Source: Aculops lycopersici (Eukaryota; Arthropoda; Arachnida; Trombidiformes; Eriophyidae). From it: DNA of 64,000 bases. Shown here in pieces: positions 13,401-25,151 of this stretch. The stretch is taken from positions 1,605,870 to 1,669,869 of the forward strand of contig WNKI01000001.1 in NCBI GenBank assembly GCA_015350385.1, given 5' to 3'. Position 1 is the first letter of the stretch; each line of letters opens with the position of its first letter. The notes beneath the pieces are model-generated. The model did not search any database. It saw nothing but the letters and a program-made list of their open reading frames with translations, and was not told where the DNA came from. Made by a program: the position numbers and the translations under genes.

Positions 13401-16400
13401 CAAGGGACGAAGCAGGGTGTTGACTGTCGAGAACATCAGAGGGGCTGACAGATCTAAAGAATGCGGGATTCTAGCCAGATCAGTTACTAATCCTTTGCGG
13501 ACAAACAATCGCACAATATTATTCGATAGTTGGGCAGCCTGTTGTTGAACAGTGTTCATTGTGTGCCTCGGTTGGGTTGATGAGGTGGCTGGGCAGCAAT
13601 CAATCATAGTGCCAATGATACCAGCAAGAGACTGTAACCTGGCATGCTTGTCGCAACTCTCGGGCATCGCGGCTGTCCTATTGAGAGAGGCCTTAACCTC
13701 GTTAACAAGAGCAGTTTGAGCCTCAACGCAATGATTGCAAGCGGCTAGCGAAGCGAGAAAAGTGCTGGCGGCCAATGAAGCGTCGCGATCGCTATGCGAT
13801 TGGGTTGATGGTAAGATGTTGTCCAAGATAAACGCAAGAGCATTGGTTTCCTCATTAATCGACTCATTGGTTGATGGGGTGAATGTGTGTTCGAATACGA
13901 TCTTGGGAACAATGCTGTATGATCTGGTCAGTTCCGCGAGAAGCTTGAGAACCATAGAGTGATTCAGTAGGGGATTGGTTTGTCTCGGTGGTTTGGGAGT
14001 ACTGTAATCAATTGGTCCACTTCCGTCGGATGGGTCTGGCTTGGCTCTGTTCTCGATGGGTCGCTGCGCTGGCGTGGGGATGTTCACCCATTGGTTGAGC
14101 ACAAGATCAGAGACTTTACCTTGATTGATAGGTACTGTCAACGAGTCTAATAGCTCCTGAATTACCCCTCTGGTAACAGCTGATGGTTTTATGACATCAC
14201 AGCCTGACTTCGGAGGTAAGACCTTGATAATTTGTGGACCCTCAACTCTATGCCTACCATCCTCGTCATAAGTGGCGTTGCCTCGCCTGTTGATTGGAGA
14301 CGGTGTTATTCTAAGGATCTCACAGGCCAGCTTCTTGAAAGTTTCCTCGTCACGACACGCAGCTGGTCCGAGGATTCGCAACAAGTAGTGCATCTCGCGT
14401 TGGTTGTGTTGACAGTGTTGAGTTGTTGATCTTATGACTTTCTCCATTGTTTGACTCAACACAGCCGGTTCCTCGATTACGTGACGAACGATAAGAGTTA
14501 CCATTGGGCTGAAACCGGCAAATTGCGACGATTCAGGTAGATTTTGTATTGCTCTGATACCACCCATCTCAGCGAACATCACAGCCATCTCATAGTCTCT
14601 AGTTAGCCTGAATGTCAATCTCATGACTGCATGTAGAGCACTGGGATCAATCGGAAGTTGCATAAAGCCGAAACAAACTTGAATGAGCGTCTTCGTTTGA
14701 TGTTCGCGTAATCTGGGTACAATTGGTACAAGATTAGCCTCGTCAGTTGGTGTTGTTGAGGGTCCCAAACACATCATAATTGGCCGCAAAGTGCTGTTGT
14801 CTTCGTTGATCTGTAACATGGAACTAAATTGAGCAAGAAAGTGCTGTCGACCAACACTATACCTAGCATATTGTTCCCCATTCTTGTAGGCATCGTCGAT
14901 GATCTTATTGTTGGCTGCTGTGTGAGATTGCCACCGTCCAGTTCTTTCGTCGAAGAATTGCCAGACTCTTTGCTTGTTGTTCAACAGTGGCGCGCGTCGA
15001 TGGGACGCAACTGCACCCTTTTCGTAGAGATCAATCAATAAAATAGTTGGAGTCAGCCACCTTGGTGTCTGAGAAACAGTTTGCTGGGAGTTTGGATCGG
15101 CCCCTGTAGCATCGGGTTGATTGCACAAGTTGTTCTTCGATAGCGAAAACAAATCAAGTTCAACTTCCAGAAGGGATATTAATAAGTCTATTGCACTGCT
15201 TTGATGCAGTAAATTTGCACATGGAATCTTCATCTCGTCAAAGAGGAGTGAATACAGATGAACTCGAACGGCGACTTTGTTGGCCTCCGGCGCATTGCCC
15301 AATCGAGCTGTCCACTCTGGGAATGACTTCTTGTCTTTGGCACGTAAAGGTTCTGACAATTGCAAAAGTCTTTTAGCGTACTTGATGATATCATTGAGAA
15401 GGTTCTTCAATATTGACGAGCACCAGTCAGAGCCATTTCTTTGAGCAACAGTTAGAATGAGATCACAGACTTTGTAAACAGTGGACGGTAACTCGTCCAT
15501 CAGTCTAAGAGAGCCAGGTAAGAGGTTGACAGTGAATTGATGAATCCTCTCCTTACTCAATGGTTCCTCTCTTTGAGGTTTAACAGGAGATACTGGTTTT
15601 GGAGTTTTAGGGGTGGAACCAGCTTCGGCAGCTGTTTCTTCAGTAGCCATGTCGATATCCTGAGTTGGTGGATTCTCGGCTGGAGGTGGTCCACTCCTAT
15701 TAGACCAAGCGGCCTGAGGTAGTGATACAAGATACTCTGTTGCTTGTTCAATCGATGGATATTGAATCAGTGCATCAATAGAAGCCTCGCGAGTGAAACC
15801 CATGTCTACGAGATTCTGGAGATTATCTGGATTGACACCTGCATAATCGGCTCTACTCGCTGAATCAGCACCAACTGGTTCTGCTGGAGTCTGTGAGGTG
15901 ATATCTGTAGGATTCTCTGTTCCGGACTGGTTTGAAGCTGGGTTCGCAGCTTGCTCGCTTTCCCTTTCTTTCTTGAGTTGTTCGTCGATAATCGTCTCAC
16001 CTTTGAGTAGGTGACATAAGATGGTCAGAATGTGTTCAGATGTTTGATCGCTAAAACTTTTCCTGGGATTCAGTTTCCAAAGAAAGTCGATAACTTCAAA
16101 CGCTCGCTTGTGCATAACTATTAGATACTGAATAGGATCGAACGGTACATAATTAGCCGCCGGATTCGGCTTGGGTGCCATCATGTTTGGTGATTCGAGT
16201 ATTGTCTTTGGATTCACAAGCTTCTCGAGAGAAGCTAACCAAGTATCTAGAAACTCTGCTTGAGGGCCTGCTGTTTCAATTATCTCATTTGCCTGTCTAT
16301 TTTCGGTGAGCCACTCGAAAGTTTTAAAGAAGGCATCTAGTCCGCCGGCTGTTTCTAGATCTCTAAGCATAAGATGGTAGGGGTTCTTTCTTTCATCAAA

Positions 16401-16446
16401 CAGTATGGAGTTAGCAAATCCAGCGAAGCAAATAAAGTATGTAGGT
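7491..16446 (-). CDS. HUWE1: HUWE1 E3 ubiquitin ligase, coding exon 2 (C-terminal 70%)
   Basis: This exon encodes residues about 1287-4271 of a HECT-type ubiquitin ligase that marks histones, p53, MCL1-type proteins and ribosomal proteins for degradation. In order it carries a UBA domain (about 1493-1530, MGFTREASIDAL), a WWE domain (about 1775-1840, WQFFDERTGRWQ), a long acidic tract, ubiquitin-binding UBM motifs (DPSFLAALPEDIRQEVL, SPEFLAALPAEVQEEVL and a third nearby, about 2856-3010), a polyQ tract, and the C-terminal HECT domain. The catalytic Cys is residue 4238 in HTCFNQLDLP, 33 residues from the C-terminus as in human HUWE1. The protein ends ECSEGFGLA, as in vertebrates. The 3' splice site lies at 16447-16448, and the frame joins exon 1 as ..KHR-PTYFIC... 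Joined coding length is 12,816 nt (4,271 aa; human about 4,374). I am very sure of the family. Confidence 0.97.
13108..13191 (-). repeat. HUWE1: 21-bp coding minisatellite in HUWE1 acidic tract (4 units)
   Basis: Four consecutive 21-bp units encode a heptad of the form HVD-D/E-D-E/D-D within the acidic segment of HUWE1. The units differ by a few substitutions only, so the block grew by tandem duplication. It lies in the disordered acidic linker that every HUWE1 has in this region, so the enzymatic domains are not affected. Confidence 0.85.
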
Positions 16447-16698
16447 CTGTTGATGATATAGGATGAGAGGTGTTAGATGATTATTGTGACATAATAACTA
16501 AAGAATATCAATCAAGATAATCAAAGTGTAATCAAAGATAAATCCAGCATCAACAGGCGGGTGATTTAGCCTGAGAGGCAACGTTGCAAGTTTTGATCAG
16601 TTACTTTAGCATCACAAACGACCGACATGTACATTGAGAGAGCTTGCCGGAGATACCAGGATGCAGAGAATAGGACCCAAATTATTGAAAACACTTAC
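16447..16698 (-). other. HUWE1: HUWE1 intron (252 bp)
   Basis: On the minus strand exon 1 ends CCG AAG CAT AG, followed by the donor GTAAGTG (16692-16698). The acceptor ..CATCAACAG ends at 16447. Joining the exons gives an in-frame CAT AGA CCT ACA TAC TTT. This matches the conserved segment around FFICSVGF of human HUWE1 and restores a 4,272-codon frame with no stop. It is the only coding intron I see in this gene. Confidence 0.93.
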
Positions 16699-19600
16699 CT
16701 ATGCTTCGGTAACGACGATGGAACCTCCCAAGAGAAACCCTCGGTGATCAGATTGGCAAAAACAGAGGATATGTTCTGGGCGGCTTGTGTTGGGATTGTG
16801 GGGGCATTTGGCATGTTGTTATTGTTGCGGCGATGTCTTGCCGGGGGACCGACACTCGATTTGATTAGCAAAGAAAATAACTCTGCTATGCCTTTGGCTA
16901 ATCTGGAAGCACTGAGCAGGAGTGGCTTGATGAGTTTCGATTGCTCGATGAAGATTTTTTTACTTCGAGACCTCGACCTTCTGTCCGATGAGGACTTGCT
17001 GGTGTCATCAATATCCATACTTGAAGTTGTTTGCGTTGAATCAGTCTTAGTTGATCTCGTTTCTGGTCTATCCGACGTCGCGGATTCTGTCGCTGGAACT
17101 TGTTGAGGAGGCTGTGCCGATGAATCATCCATGGACACTTCGTTGGCGAGGCTAGCAACTTGAAGCCTATCCAACTGCGTCACTCCATAATTATCACTAC
17201 TCGTCGATGGGTTGTTAATTAATGTCTTCGGTTGCGATACTTGTTGCTGAGATTGGCCAGACGACTGCTCGCCTTTAGTAATTGTTAAAAGCACGGTGGT
17301 TTCCCAGACCAAGGCAAGATATAACTTGCTCATCTTTTTTAGAACCTCCAAACCACGATCTTTGCCCCAATGATTGATGCAAATACTCTTTGTTTCCAGG
17401 TGGTTTGCCCTATTGATGCAAGAGAACATCACTACATAAGCGTGGGCAGCCGACATTGAGTGCATCAGTGGTGTGAGATTTGATAAAATATTCGGATCAC
17501 TTATGTTGGTACTGCTGGCTACTTGACCATATTCCTCCAATAGAACACTTCCTCCAGGCGAAGAGAGTGGCTTATGAAGAACTTGTAATTCATCTAGAAC
17601 TTCAACCAAAGATTTTAAAGCCTCTTGAACCACCTTGGGATCGCGAGCGAGAGCCAGGATTGATCTACAAACACTGCTGATGCCGCCGCACGCTTGGTGT
17701 GCTGGAAAGTCGATGGGTAGGTTACGGAGACGCATTAATCTAAGCAATGGAACTAAACCATCCTGGCGTAGGAACTCTCTCACGTGATCATCGGTTGAGT
17801 TGTTTGTCAGGATGGCATCGAGGAATCTCATGACATTGTAGATATAGTCAACAAGAGGCACAGGTGTCTTGACCACCTCACTCTGAGGTGCAGGCGCCTT
17901 TGAAGGAGTCAAATTAGGTTTGGGTGCCGCTGGTTGAGCCTCGCTATTTGGAGGAACAGGTGGTGAAGCCGAATCCTCATCATCTTCATCCTCATCGTCG
18001 GAGAATGCAGCATTATCTGTAGTGTTGTTCTGCATTTGTTGTCTTAGATCCACATTGACAGGGAGCACGCTCGGCTCACTAGACTTTCCGCTTGGTTTAG
18101 CACAACATGTGTAGTTAGGATTATCACCCAGTTCACATAGTTCCTTCAATAAGTTTATGATTGCGGTGACCACATCTGCCCGCAGACTTGGCTGATGCCT
18201 CATCAATTCGTCCATAGAGTTTCCCAGGTTAGTTGGTGTATCATGAGCAAGGTCCTGCTTACGTCTACGCATTGCCGGTAGGTATTCCGGCAAAATTAAT
18301 ACACGGAAGATCTTTTCGAACGGCTTACGAGCTTGGAAGGCTTGAAGTCCGGCATTATTTAGGCACAACGCAGTGAAGGTGTTAGGAAGTGCTGCAAGGA
18401 TTTCTCTTGTGGGTGGCAGGGGTTTATCTAGGATTGCATCCAGGATGTCTTTTGTTAGCTGAGATTCTTGAAGTGATGAAAGTAATGCTGGCTCTTGGAA
18501 TACATAGGCCGAAACTAGCTCTATCGACAACAGAAATAGCGAGGACCCATAATAGTTTGCGTTACTAATTATATGTCGCAATGACTTCGGCAAAGATCCA
18601 TCCATCAGATGCCGAATACAATCTGAAAATGTTGAATCCTGGATTGCTTTCTTCAGAAAATTGAGCATTGATTTAAGCAAGGCCGCCCTCTGCGTGTAAC
18701 ATAGCAAATCTTTGGGAGGTGCAAAGCTTGTCGATTTTGTCTTGATTGCCTGAGAAGTTGATGGTTTTTCAGATTGCTGCGCGGTGCCCGGCGTCTCTCC
18801 TGTCGATGGAGGTAGTTCACAGTCGAGATTAAGATTTGTGGCCGTGCCAGGTGAATCTACATCCATGGGCTGCTGAGAGTCAGACGAAGCCTCGTCGATA
18901 TTCTGATTCATCTCCACATCGTCAGTTTCGTCGCACAGCTCCTTTCGGCAAATCTTAACCTCAGCCTCGAGCCGCTCGACAAATATATTTAGTCCAGATT
19001 GAGATTGGAAGACGGACATGTCCATGTTGGTGATGAGATCGATAACACGAACAGATCTTGTGACGAATGTGATATGTTCTAATTCAGTTCCTGTCCAGCT
19101 AATTATCTTCAACAGGGATTCCATCATACCACAAGATACCAGGGCCTCGCCACCTTTATCGAAACTAGCCAAGTGGTAAAGAAATGAGAATAAGGCCGTT
19201 GCATATGGGATAGGGAACTTGTTGTCGTCGTTGATGAGTGACTGAATACAGTTCCTGACAAGAACAGGTAAAAATCCATGGTAAGAGGAAGTTTCAGTGG
19301 CGTCAATTATGGTTGATAGTCGCGAGCTTCTATCAAGATGTACGACAGATGTTAAAGTGCGCAGGGCTGCAGACTTGATATCTATGAAATTATTGCCATC
19401 GAGCTGTAATATATCGACTAGTTCTTCAATGAAGCCATTGTACAGAAGTTGTGGACCTATTTCTTGAGTGGACGATGGGGCACAATATATAATGATTGAC
19501 ATTGCTTGGAGTCTAGCTTGAACACACTGCATCCTCTTGACTGGATCTGAGAAGCAATGTGCTAGCCTGAGGTGAGTGAACAGTTGCATTTGTTTGTCGC

Positions 19601-20558
19601 GTGGCACATCATAAGTTGCAACAAGGCGCTCCATAATTGTCGCAATTGATTCGCCAGTAATTTGATCAACGTTTTCAATATGAATGGTGTTTATGGATCT
19701 CTTATCGGAGCTATATTCACAGTTGGAAGATGTTGATACTGATGATGGGGTGGATCGTTTTGGCAATTGGCGCAATGCTTGACTATATGATTGAGGCTGC
19801 TGTTGTTGTGTGCTTCTTGTGGTAATGGGTGAGCTTGGCGTGTTGATTGATTGCGGCGGTGCTGAGGCTATTTGCGATTCTGCGACGGACATGGGTGGCA
19901 GTGATGGGGGGAGTGGTGGTGGTGGTAATGACTTGTTGTTTTGGTCGGTATAATATTCAAAATGTAATGTAGTCGCGCTAGCTGGATACGCTGATCGTGG
20001 TAGATCACGGCAACACTCGGCGAGGCCGAATCCATTTTCCTTGCCACCCCAACTTTCTGCCAAGAATGATAACCTTGTCAGTAGTTCCTGTCTCTTTTCA
20101 ATTGATAATTTTCCAATAAAATTGGATCTCTTACTGAATACAAACAATAAGCCCAGCACCGATAAGACAATTTGCATATCACTCGAGGATAACAGTGTTA
20201 TCAAATGATCCATTGAATTATAAAGGCATCGAGAAAAACTATGCTCAATTAATAGGGCAGTAAATGAGATAATTGCCATAAGAAGCTCACGTTTCTCTGG
20301 GTCCATGTCGGGCGAATCACAGGGTAGGGCCCATTGGTTCTCTTGCTTCTCGCAACATTGGCCAAGTATTTCATCAAATATGTCCAAGACATCTATCCAA
20401 TGGTAAAGCTCGCATTTGCCACAGGGCCAGGATTTGATCTGTCTGAGTTCTTTTAATAATTGTTGGTGATCACTTTGTTTTAATCGGTCAATCAATATCT
20501 TACAATCGGCAGGCACCTCCGAGCCGTTGCGTTTTGATTTTGATTTATCGATCTTCAT
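16699..20558 (-). CDS. HUWE1: HUWE1 E3 ubiquitin ligase, coding exon 1 (N-terminal 30%)
   Basis: This exon encodes residues 1-1287 of HUWE1, the armadillo-like DUF908/DUF913 region that forms the ring-shaped substrate scaffold. I chose the ATG at 20556-20558 because the following MKIDKSKSKRNG..PADCKILIDRL matches the human N-terminus MKVDRTKLKK..PADCRALIDKL. The open frame extends 47 codons further upstream, but that part is Ile/His-rich and not conserved. Strongly conserved blocks include KCELYHW, NFTALLIE/SFTALLIE, AESWGGKENGFGLAECCRDL, ATTLHFE, TASYHGFLPVLVRNCIQ-type, CGMMESLLK and LPAMRRR. Gln/Pro-rich inserts (about residues 230-290) and Ser/Asp-rich linkers are lineage-specific. PGRMC is transcribed divergently about 0.9 kb away. 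Confidence 0.97.
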
Positions 20559-21454
20559 GATAATTATTATACTATGTTGTGAGTGTTGTAATCGATGTGA
20601 TGGTGATGCGATTGCTTGTGATGATATAGTACTAATAATAATGATGATGGTATAATAATACAAAGTGTTATTATTACAATGTGTTTTATATATGTCCAAA
20701 ACCGAATAATAAAGAAATGCTCGCCTGCTCTTTGATCTTTAGTCTGTTCGTCGCGTCGAGCCGAGTTGAGTTGAGTTGAGTCAAGTCGACGTCGCCTTCG
20801 TTCGCTGCTGTTTGCGCTAACTCGCCGTGCTATATAATCGACGCAGTCGAATGTTGCGCCCTTGTCGAAATGCGCCATTGCTGGACCGCACTCTGGTTGC
20901 GAATGTCGATGCCGCCGCAGAGGCTGGTAAACTTTTTGACGCACATGCAGACAGACGTACTTATCCATTTGCATGATCTAGAACAACACACAAACAGACA
21001 GACGATTGGAGGAACGAACAAACTCAGAAAACACATTGGCTGCCATTGCTCGAGTCAAAAATCCCAACCATCTCGCACACGCCAACACAAGCAGATTTCT
21101 CTCTCACTGTGCGTTCTGTTAGACTAAAGAACTAGTGAAGTGGGCTGCTTTATGTTAGTGGGACTGGAAAGGGGCGTGGTCGAAATTTCGGGACTTTCCC
21201 GACATCCCGAATTTTCGACCACGCCCCTTTCCAGTCCCACTAACATAAAGCAGCTCAAAAAAGGACCAACCACGAAAACAACACGATCAACATCAGCAAC
21301 TAGCCTAGCCCAGCCAAGCAAACCAGAAACAATATTATTATCACATTCTAATCTCAAATGATTATAACTTTATGCACTTGGCTACCATACTAACTAGCAT
21401 ATTATTATAAATTATCAATATATATATATCTCTAAACTATTAAAATCAAAAATC
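20559..21454. promoter_or_regulatory. Divergent 5' region between HUWE1 and PGRMC
   Basis: About 0.9 kb separates the HUWE1 start (minus) from the PGRMC start (plus), so it must hold both 5' UTRs and promoters. It contains a (GAGTT) run near 20763-20781, a TATATAA-like word near 20831, AT-rich DNA with TATATATATA just before the PGRMC ATG, and the long foldback at 21144-21254. No coding gene is apparent; the open frames here overlap the foldback. Confidence 0.6.
21144..21254. repeat. Near-perfect 50-bp inverted repeat (hairpin)
   Basis: Arms 21144-21193 and 21205-21254 are reverse complements at 49 of 50 positions (the one mismatch pairs 21186 with 21212), with an 11-nt loop. The ends are GCTGC..GCAGC. 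I see no obvious target-site duplication beside it. It could be a foldback or MITE-like element, a hairpin-RNA source, or an assembly fold-over artefact. Confidence 0.95.
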
Positions 21455-22054
21455 ATGGCATCGCAAAATGTTGTCACATCCTCAATTTCGGGCCTGGTGC
21501 ACAGTGTTACAGATTCGCCGCTAAATGTTTTTCTAACTGCAATATGTATCGGTCTTGTATATCTAATCTACAAATCAACAGCTCAAGATAAGAGAGAAGG
21601 CAAGCGTGAGCCGACAAAAGTTTTAAAACCATTTCCAAAAGGTGACATGACATTAGCTGAGTTGAGGAAATTTGATGGCGCTGGCGATGATGGTAGAGTT
21701 TTATTGGCTGTTAATAGGGAAATCTATGATGTTACAAAGGGTAGGAGATTCTATGGACCCGAGGGCCCATATGCCACTTTCGCTGGGCGTGATGTCACCC
21801 GGGCATTGGCCTTTTTTGCCGTAGATGCCGTCAAAGACGAATGGGACGATTATTCTGATTTAACTTTGAATCAGATGGGCACAGTAACGGAATGGATTGA
21901 GCAGTTCAAGGAAAAGTATGACTATGTAGGCAAATTGGTTAAAACTGAAGCTGAGAAGTCGACACCTGTCGATGCCAGCGACGAAGAGGAGGACGAGGAT
22001 GAAGCTGAGGATAATAACAAAGAGCGGAATGGCGGCGATACCTCGAAGGGTTAG
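21455..22054 (+). CDS. PGRMC1: PGRMC1/2-like membrane cytochrome b5 haem protein
   Basis: This is a 199-aa membrane-associated progesterone-receptor-component (MAPR) protein, an ER-anchored haem-binding partner of cytochrome P450s with a role in sterol synthesis. One membrane segment lies at about residues 24-40 (LNVFLTAICIGLVYLIY). A cytochrome b5-like domain follows at about 63-165, including TLAELRKFDG, YDVTKGRRFYGPEGPY and FAGRDVTRAL. Tyr106 corresponds to the haem-ligating Tyr113 of human PGRMC1. The C-terminus is acidic (DEEEDEDEAED). Length is normal for the family and no intron interrupts the frame. The start is the first ATG after an AT-rich leader. It converges with the 152-aa gene at 22339. 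PGRMC2 would be an equally valid name. Confidence 0.93.
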   Translation: MASQNVVTSSISGLVHSVTDSPLNVFLTAICIGLVYLIYKSTAQDKREGKREPTKVLKPFPKGDMTLAELRKFDGAGDDGRVLLAVNREIYDVTKGRRFYGPEGPYATFAGRDVTRALAFFAVDAVKDEWDDYSDLTLNQMGTVTEWIEQFKEKYDYVGKLVKTEAEKSTPVDASDEEEDEDEAEDNNKERNGGDTSKG

Positions 22055-22201
22055 CAACCCACTTGTTATGGTATAAGGAAAAGAAAATTATATTTTCAAG
22101 ATTGAGAGGATCCTTTAGAGGAGAAGAGGAAGAAAGTAAAAAACCAAGCAACTCTTTACAACTATTACACTTTAAAGATAATCTTGTGATTGTGTATTAG
22201 A

Positions 22202-22207
22202 TTTATT
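22202..22207 (-). terminator. AATAAA polyadenylation signal for the 22339-22797 gene
   Basis: TTTATT on the plus strand reads AATAAA on the minus strand, about 130 bp past the stop of the minus-strand 152-aa gene. It lies within the short 22058-22338 space shared with the convergent PGRMC gene. Confidence 0.4.
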
Positions 22208-22338
22208 GTCATACTTGCAGATAGATGCCTATTCTTTTGACCAATATATTGACCCCTATATAGATGATATTGTTAGCGCGCGTATCGCATCGCATCAAAC
22301 TGATCCCCGGGTGGTCACAATTTTTTCAGATTGATTCT

Positions 22339-22797
22339 TTACCAGATTCGATTGTTGAAGTTGTACTGTGGATAGTCGTCGTAGTGCATCAAGTCGTTGA
22401 CAGGTAGAAAGGGCGAAGGAAATGAGGTTGTGGTCATGTAAACGCCCATTCCCATGTATTTGGCGATCTCAAATGCGCTCTCACCATACGTCTTCTTCTC
22501 GGCATCCTGTCGTCGTTTGGACTTCTTGTTGCTACCAGGCACTCCCCTCCTGTAAAGTGTTACTTTCTCGCCTTGCTGATAACTTTCCTCGACATTTTTA
22601 TTGAACGAGGCCATCATTGTGGCCTCGTGTGGGTTCAGCAGCCAGCTCAATTCATCTTCATCCTTTCTAAACATCCGCCGCCAAAAGGAGCGGAAGTCAA
22701 AGTTTAAAACAAGCTGCTTGACGTATCCAAGCCCATCCCTCAAAGACATGGAGTTATCTGAGAACTCGGTGTACTCGTAGCTGTTGTATAGCGACAT
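22339..22797 (-). CDS. Unrecognised 152-aa soluble protein
   Basis: An ATG-started frame of 152 codons with balanced composition, unlike the low-complexity shadow frames around it. It is rich in aromatic and Met residues: RDGLGYVKQLVLNFDFRSFW near the N-terminus, a basic KKSKRRQDAEKK stretch in the middle (possible nuclear signal) and a Tyr/Asn-rich C-terminus ending FNNRIW. I see no signal peptide, membrane span or cysteine pattern, and I do not recognise the family. It is a single exon facing PGRMC tail to tail across about 280 bp. It could be the last exon of a longer gene, but the N-terminal ATG context gives no reason to think so. Confidence 0.6.
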   Translation of the reverse strand: MSLYNSYEYTEFSDNSMSLRDGLGYVKQLVLNFDFRSFWRRMFRKDEDELSWLLNPHEATMMASFNKNVEESYQQGEKVTLYRRGVPGSNKKSKRRQDAEKKTYGESAFEIAKYMGMGVYMTTTSFPSPFLPVNDLMHYDDYPQYNFNNRIW

Positions 22798-23468
22798 GAT
22801 GGTTGTATTCTAGATGATTGGTGATGGACACACGAATAAAGATGTATATCAATAATAAATGATGATGATTATTATATTTTTAGGTGGCGGTACAACAAGT
22901 GGGTGGTCTAATAGTATAGATGGTGATGGTCTGATGATGATAATTAACAAGTGTATCTATGGTGTAGTTTGTACAGGATGCAATAGAATATTTTAACAAT
23001 AAAAACAATAAATTATCTGGATGTAGGTGAAGGTAGATTAATTAAATTATAAATTAACGAAGTGAGTTCTTCTCAAGTCTCAAGATTCCGCAAGGCGAAA
23101 TTAATTGAGGGACACAAATAGACAACCTGACGGCGGCTACGGCGACGACGAGACCTTCTTATTATGAGGCTACTAGAAGCACCCACAATTAGTCATAAAC
23201 ACACTAGATGACTGGTGGCGTGCTTTGAATACTAACGCCAATGACTCCCATCGACCATCTATAGTTCTAAAGTCTCCATAGTCTCTGGTAAATCTAGAGA
23301 TATGAGTGAATGAGTGAGTCTCTTAGGCGGAGATAGTTTATCGATCACCAGCGATCTTAGATTGAGTCCATCGTTGCCAATTAACAATACCGACGACGAC
23401 GTCCCCGACTACTTGCAAGTGGAGACACTGAACAACAATCAACAATGAACTGGCTCCCAGATCGCTAA
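22798..23468. other. Intergenic, no gene seen
   Basis: AT-rich DNA between two minus-strand genes. It should contain the promoter of the 152-aa gene and the 3' UTR of the zinc-finger gene. I see no coding frame and no repeat worth naming. Confidence 0.5.
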
Positions 23469-25120
23469 TCACGCGTCGAGATCTCCCGATAATCTATCAT
23501 TAGGGCCACTGACAATCACAAGCTCGTCAACGCCATCATCGTCTGCGTCTTGGTCGATGTCGCGGTCTACATCCAAATCGTCGTCGATGTCGTCGTCGCC
23601 GCTGCCATTCCTTCCATTATTATTAGCAGCCAACATGGACCGTTGCTTGTTGTGATGGTGGATATCTCTTGTCCACTTGTTTCCACCATCGCTACCACCC
23701 ACTCCCACTCCAACTCCCCCGAGCGACGGAAGTCCCGCGCCCGACATTAAGCCGCTCAAGTTTCGTGCAAACGCCGATCTATCCATTTGTCCTCCATTGG
23801 TCAATGGCTGAGGGGTATGCTGTTGGTTTTGAGGCAGTTGGCAGTTTAGATGGAAGCGGAAGATGTGGAATCTTAGCGAGTCGCGACGATTCACGGTGAA
23901 ATCGCAATCGTCAATTGTGCAGCTAAAGATGTATCTGTGATCGTACAGGTGGTTTAGGTATTGGCGCCAACATTTGAAGGTCCTAGTTCCGTTGCCACAG
24001 AATTGACAACAATACGGCCGAGGTCCGTGGACTTGGTGGTTATGTTGATCGTAGTCTAGTGTTGCCTCAAAGCGTAAATTGCAAATGTTACATAAAAACT
24101 CGCCGCGTCTCCTATTGAATATCTTCATAACCTCATCAACAGGTGTCTCATTGAACCAATCCTTCTTCAATTCCAAATGAATCGACTGGTGCTGCATTAA
24201 TCGGTGGCGGTCGTCGAACGACGAGGGGCAAGTGTCGCACTTGAACTCGATCATTGGAGACATGTGGCTATTCTGACTCTGGTGGTGGTTGCCCAGTAAA
24301 TTGGCGGCCAATCCGCTGGCTGTCAGGTGGTTCGCGTTCAAGGCAAACGGATTCCGTTGGTGCAGGTGGTTGGTGTTGCTATGTAAATTATTAAACTGTT
24401 GATGGTGATGGTGTTGATGAGACTCTAATGACTGGTTGTTGCTTATGTTGCTGAGGTGACTCAAGTTTTGGTGATGCTGTGATAGTAGAGAGGCTACAGG
24501 TGGTTGTTGTTGGTGGTGGTGGTGGTGGTGCTGCTGCTGTTGGTGCTGACCATTGAGATTGTGACCATTTTGGTTGTGACCAGCGGCACTGGCCAAAGCT
24601 GATAGGGCCGCTGCAGCTTGGGCATGTCGTGCCTGTTGCTGTTGTAACCTGTGGTTCAAGCTCAAGTTTGCGGCCGCTAATTGACTGTGTTGGTTTGTTG
24701 CGAGATTCATCTGGTTGCGTTGGTGGTGATTCAACAGGTTGCCCTGGGACGCCTGTTGCTGATGCATTGCTGCGCGCGTGTTGTACGCCCGGCGCTGTCT
24801 GTTCAATGACTCGACCAGGTGCATGTCGCCCGCCAGGAGCGCTGCCTTTTGGGCGGCCACAAAGCTTCCCTCGCTACTGGAGTTTCCCGCCGAGGAGCCA
24901 GTCGATGAGGCAGTTGACTTGTTGGAGTCAATCAAACTTCCGGCCAAGTTATTTTGCGAATTGCTGTTATTGTTGTTCGATTGCTGGTTAACTCCATTTC
25001 CGTTGCCCACCGAATCAACAAGTGCCTTGTGGATAGCGGCGGCCAATGCTATTTGATTACTCTCGTCCAAACCTCCAGCCGACGAGACGAAATCTTCCAG
25101 AGGATTATGTGGTTGTTGTT

Positions 25121-25151
<31 letters not shown>

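Noticed and set aside
16695..16740. HUWE1 as two separate genes
   Set aside because: A donor at 16692-16698 and an acceptor at 16447 join the two frames exactly at a conserved site, so they are one gene.
21124..21361. Open frames of 73-77 codons on both strands
   Set aside because: They run through the inverted repeat, which makes the same peptide on both strands; no gene features.
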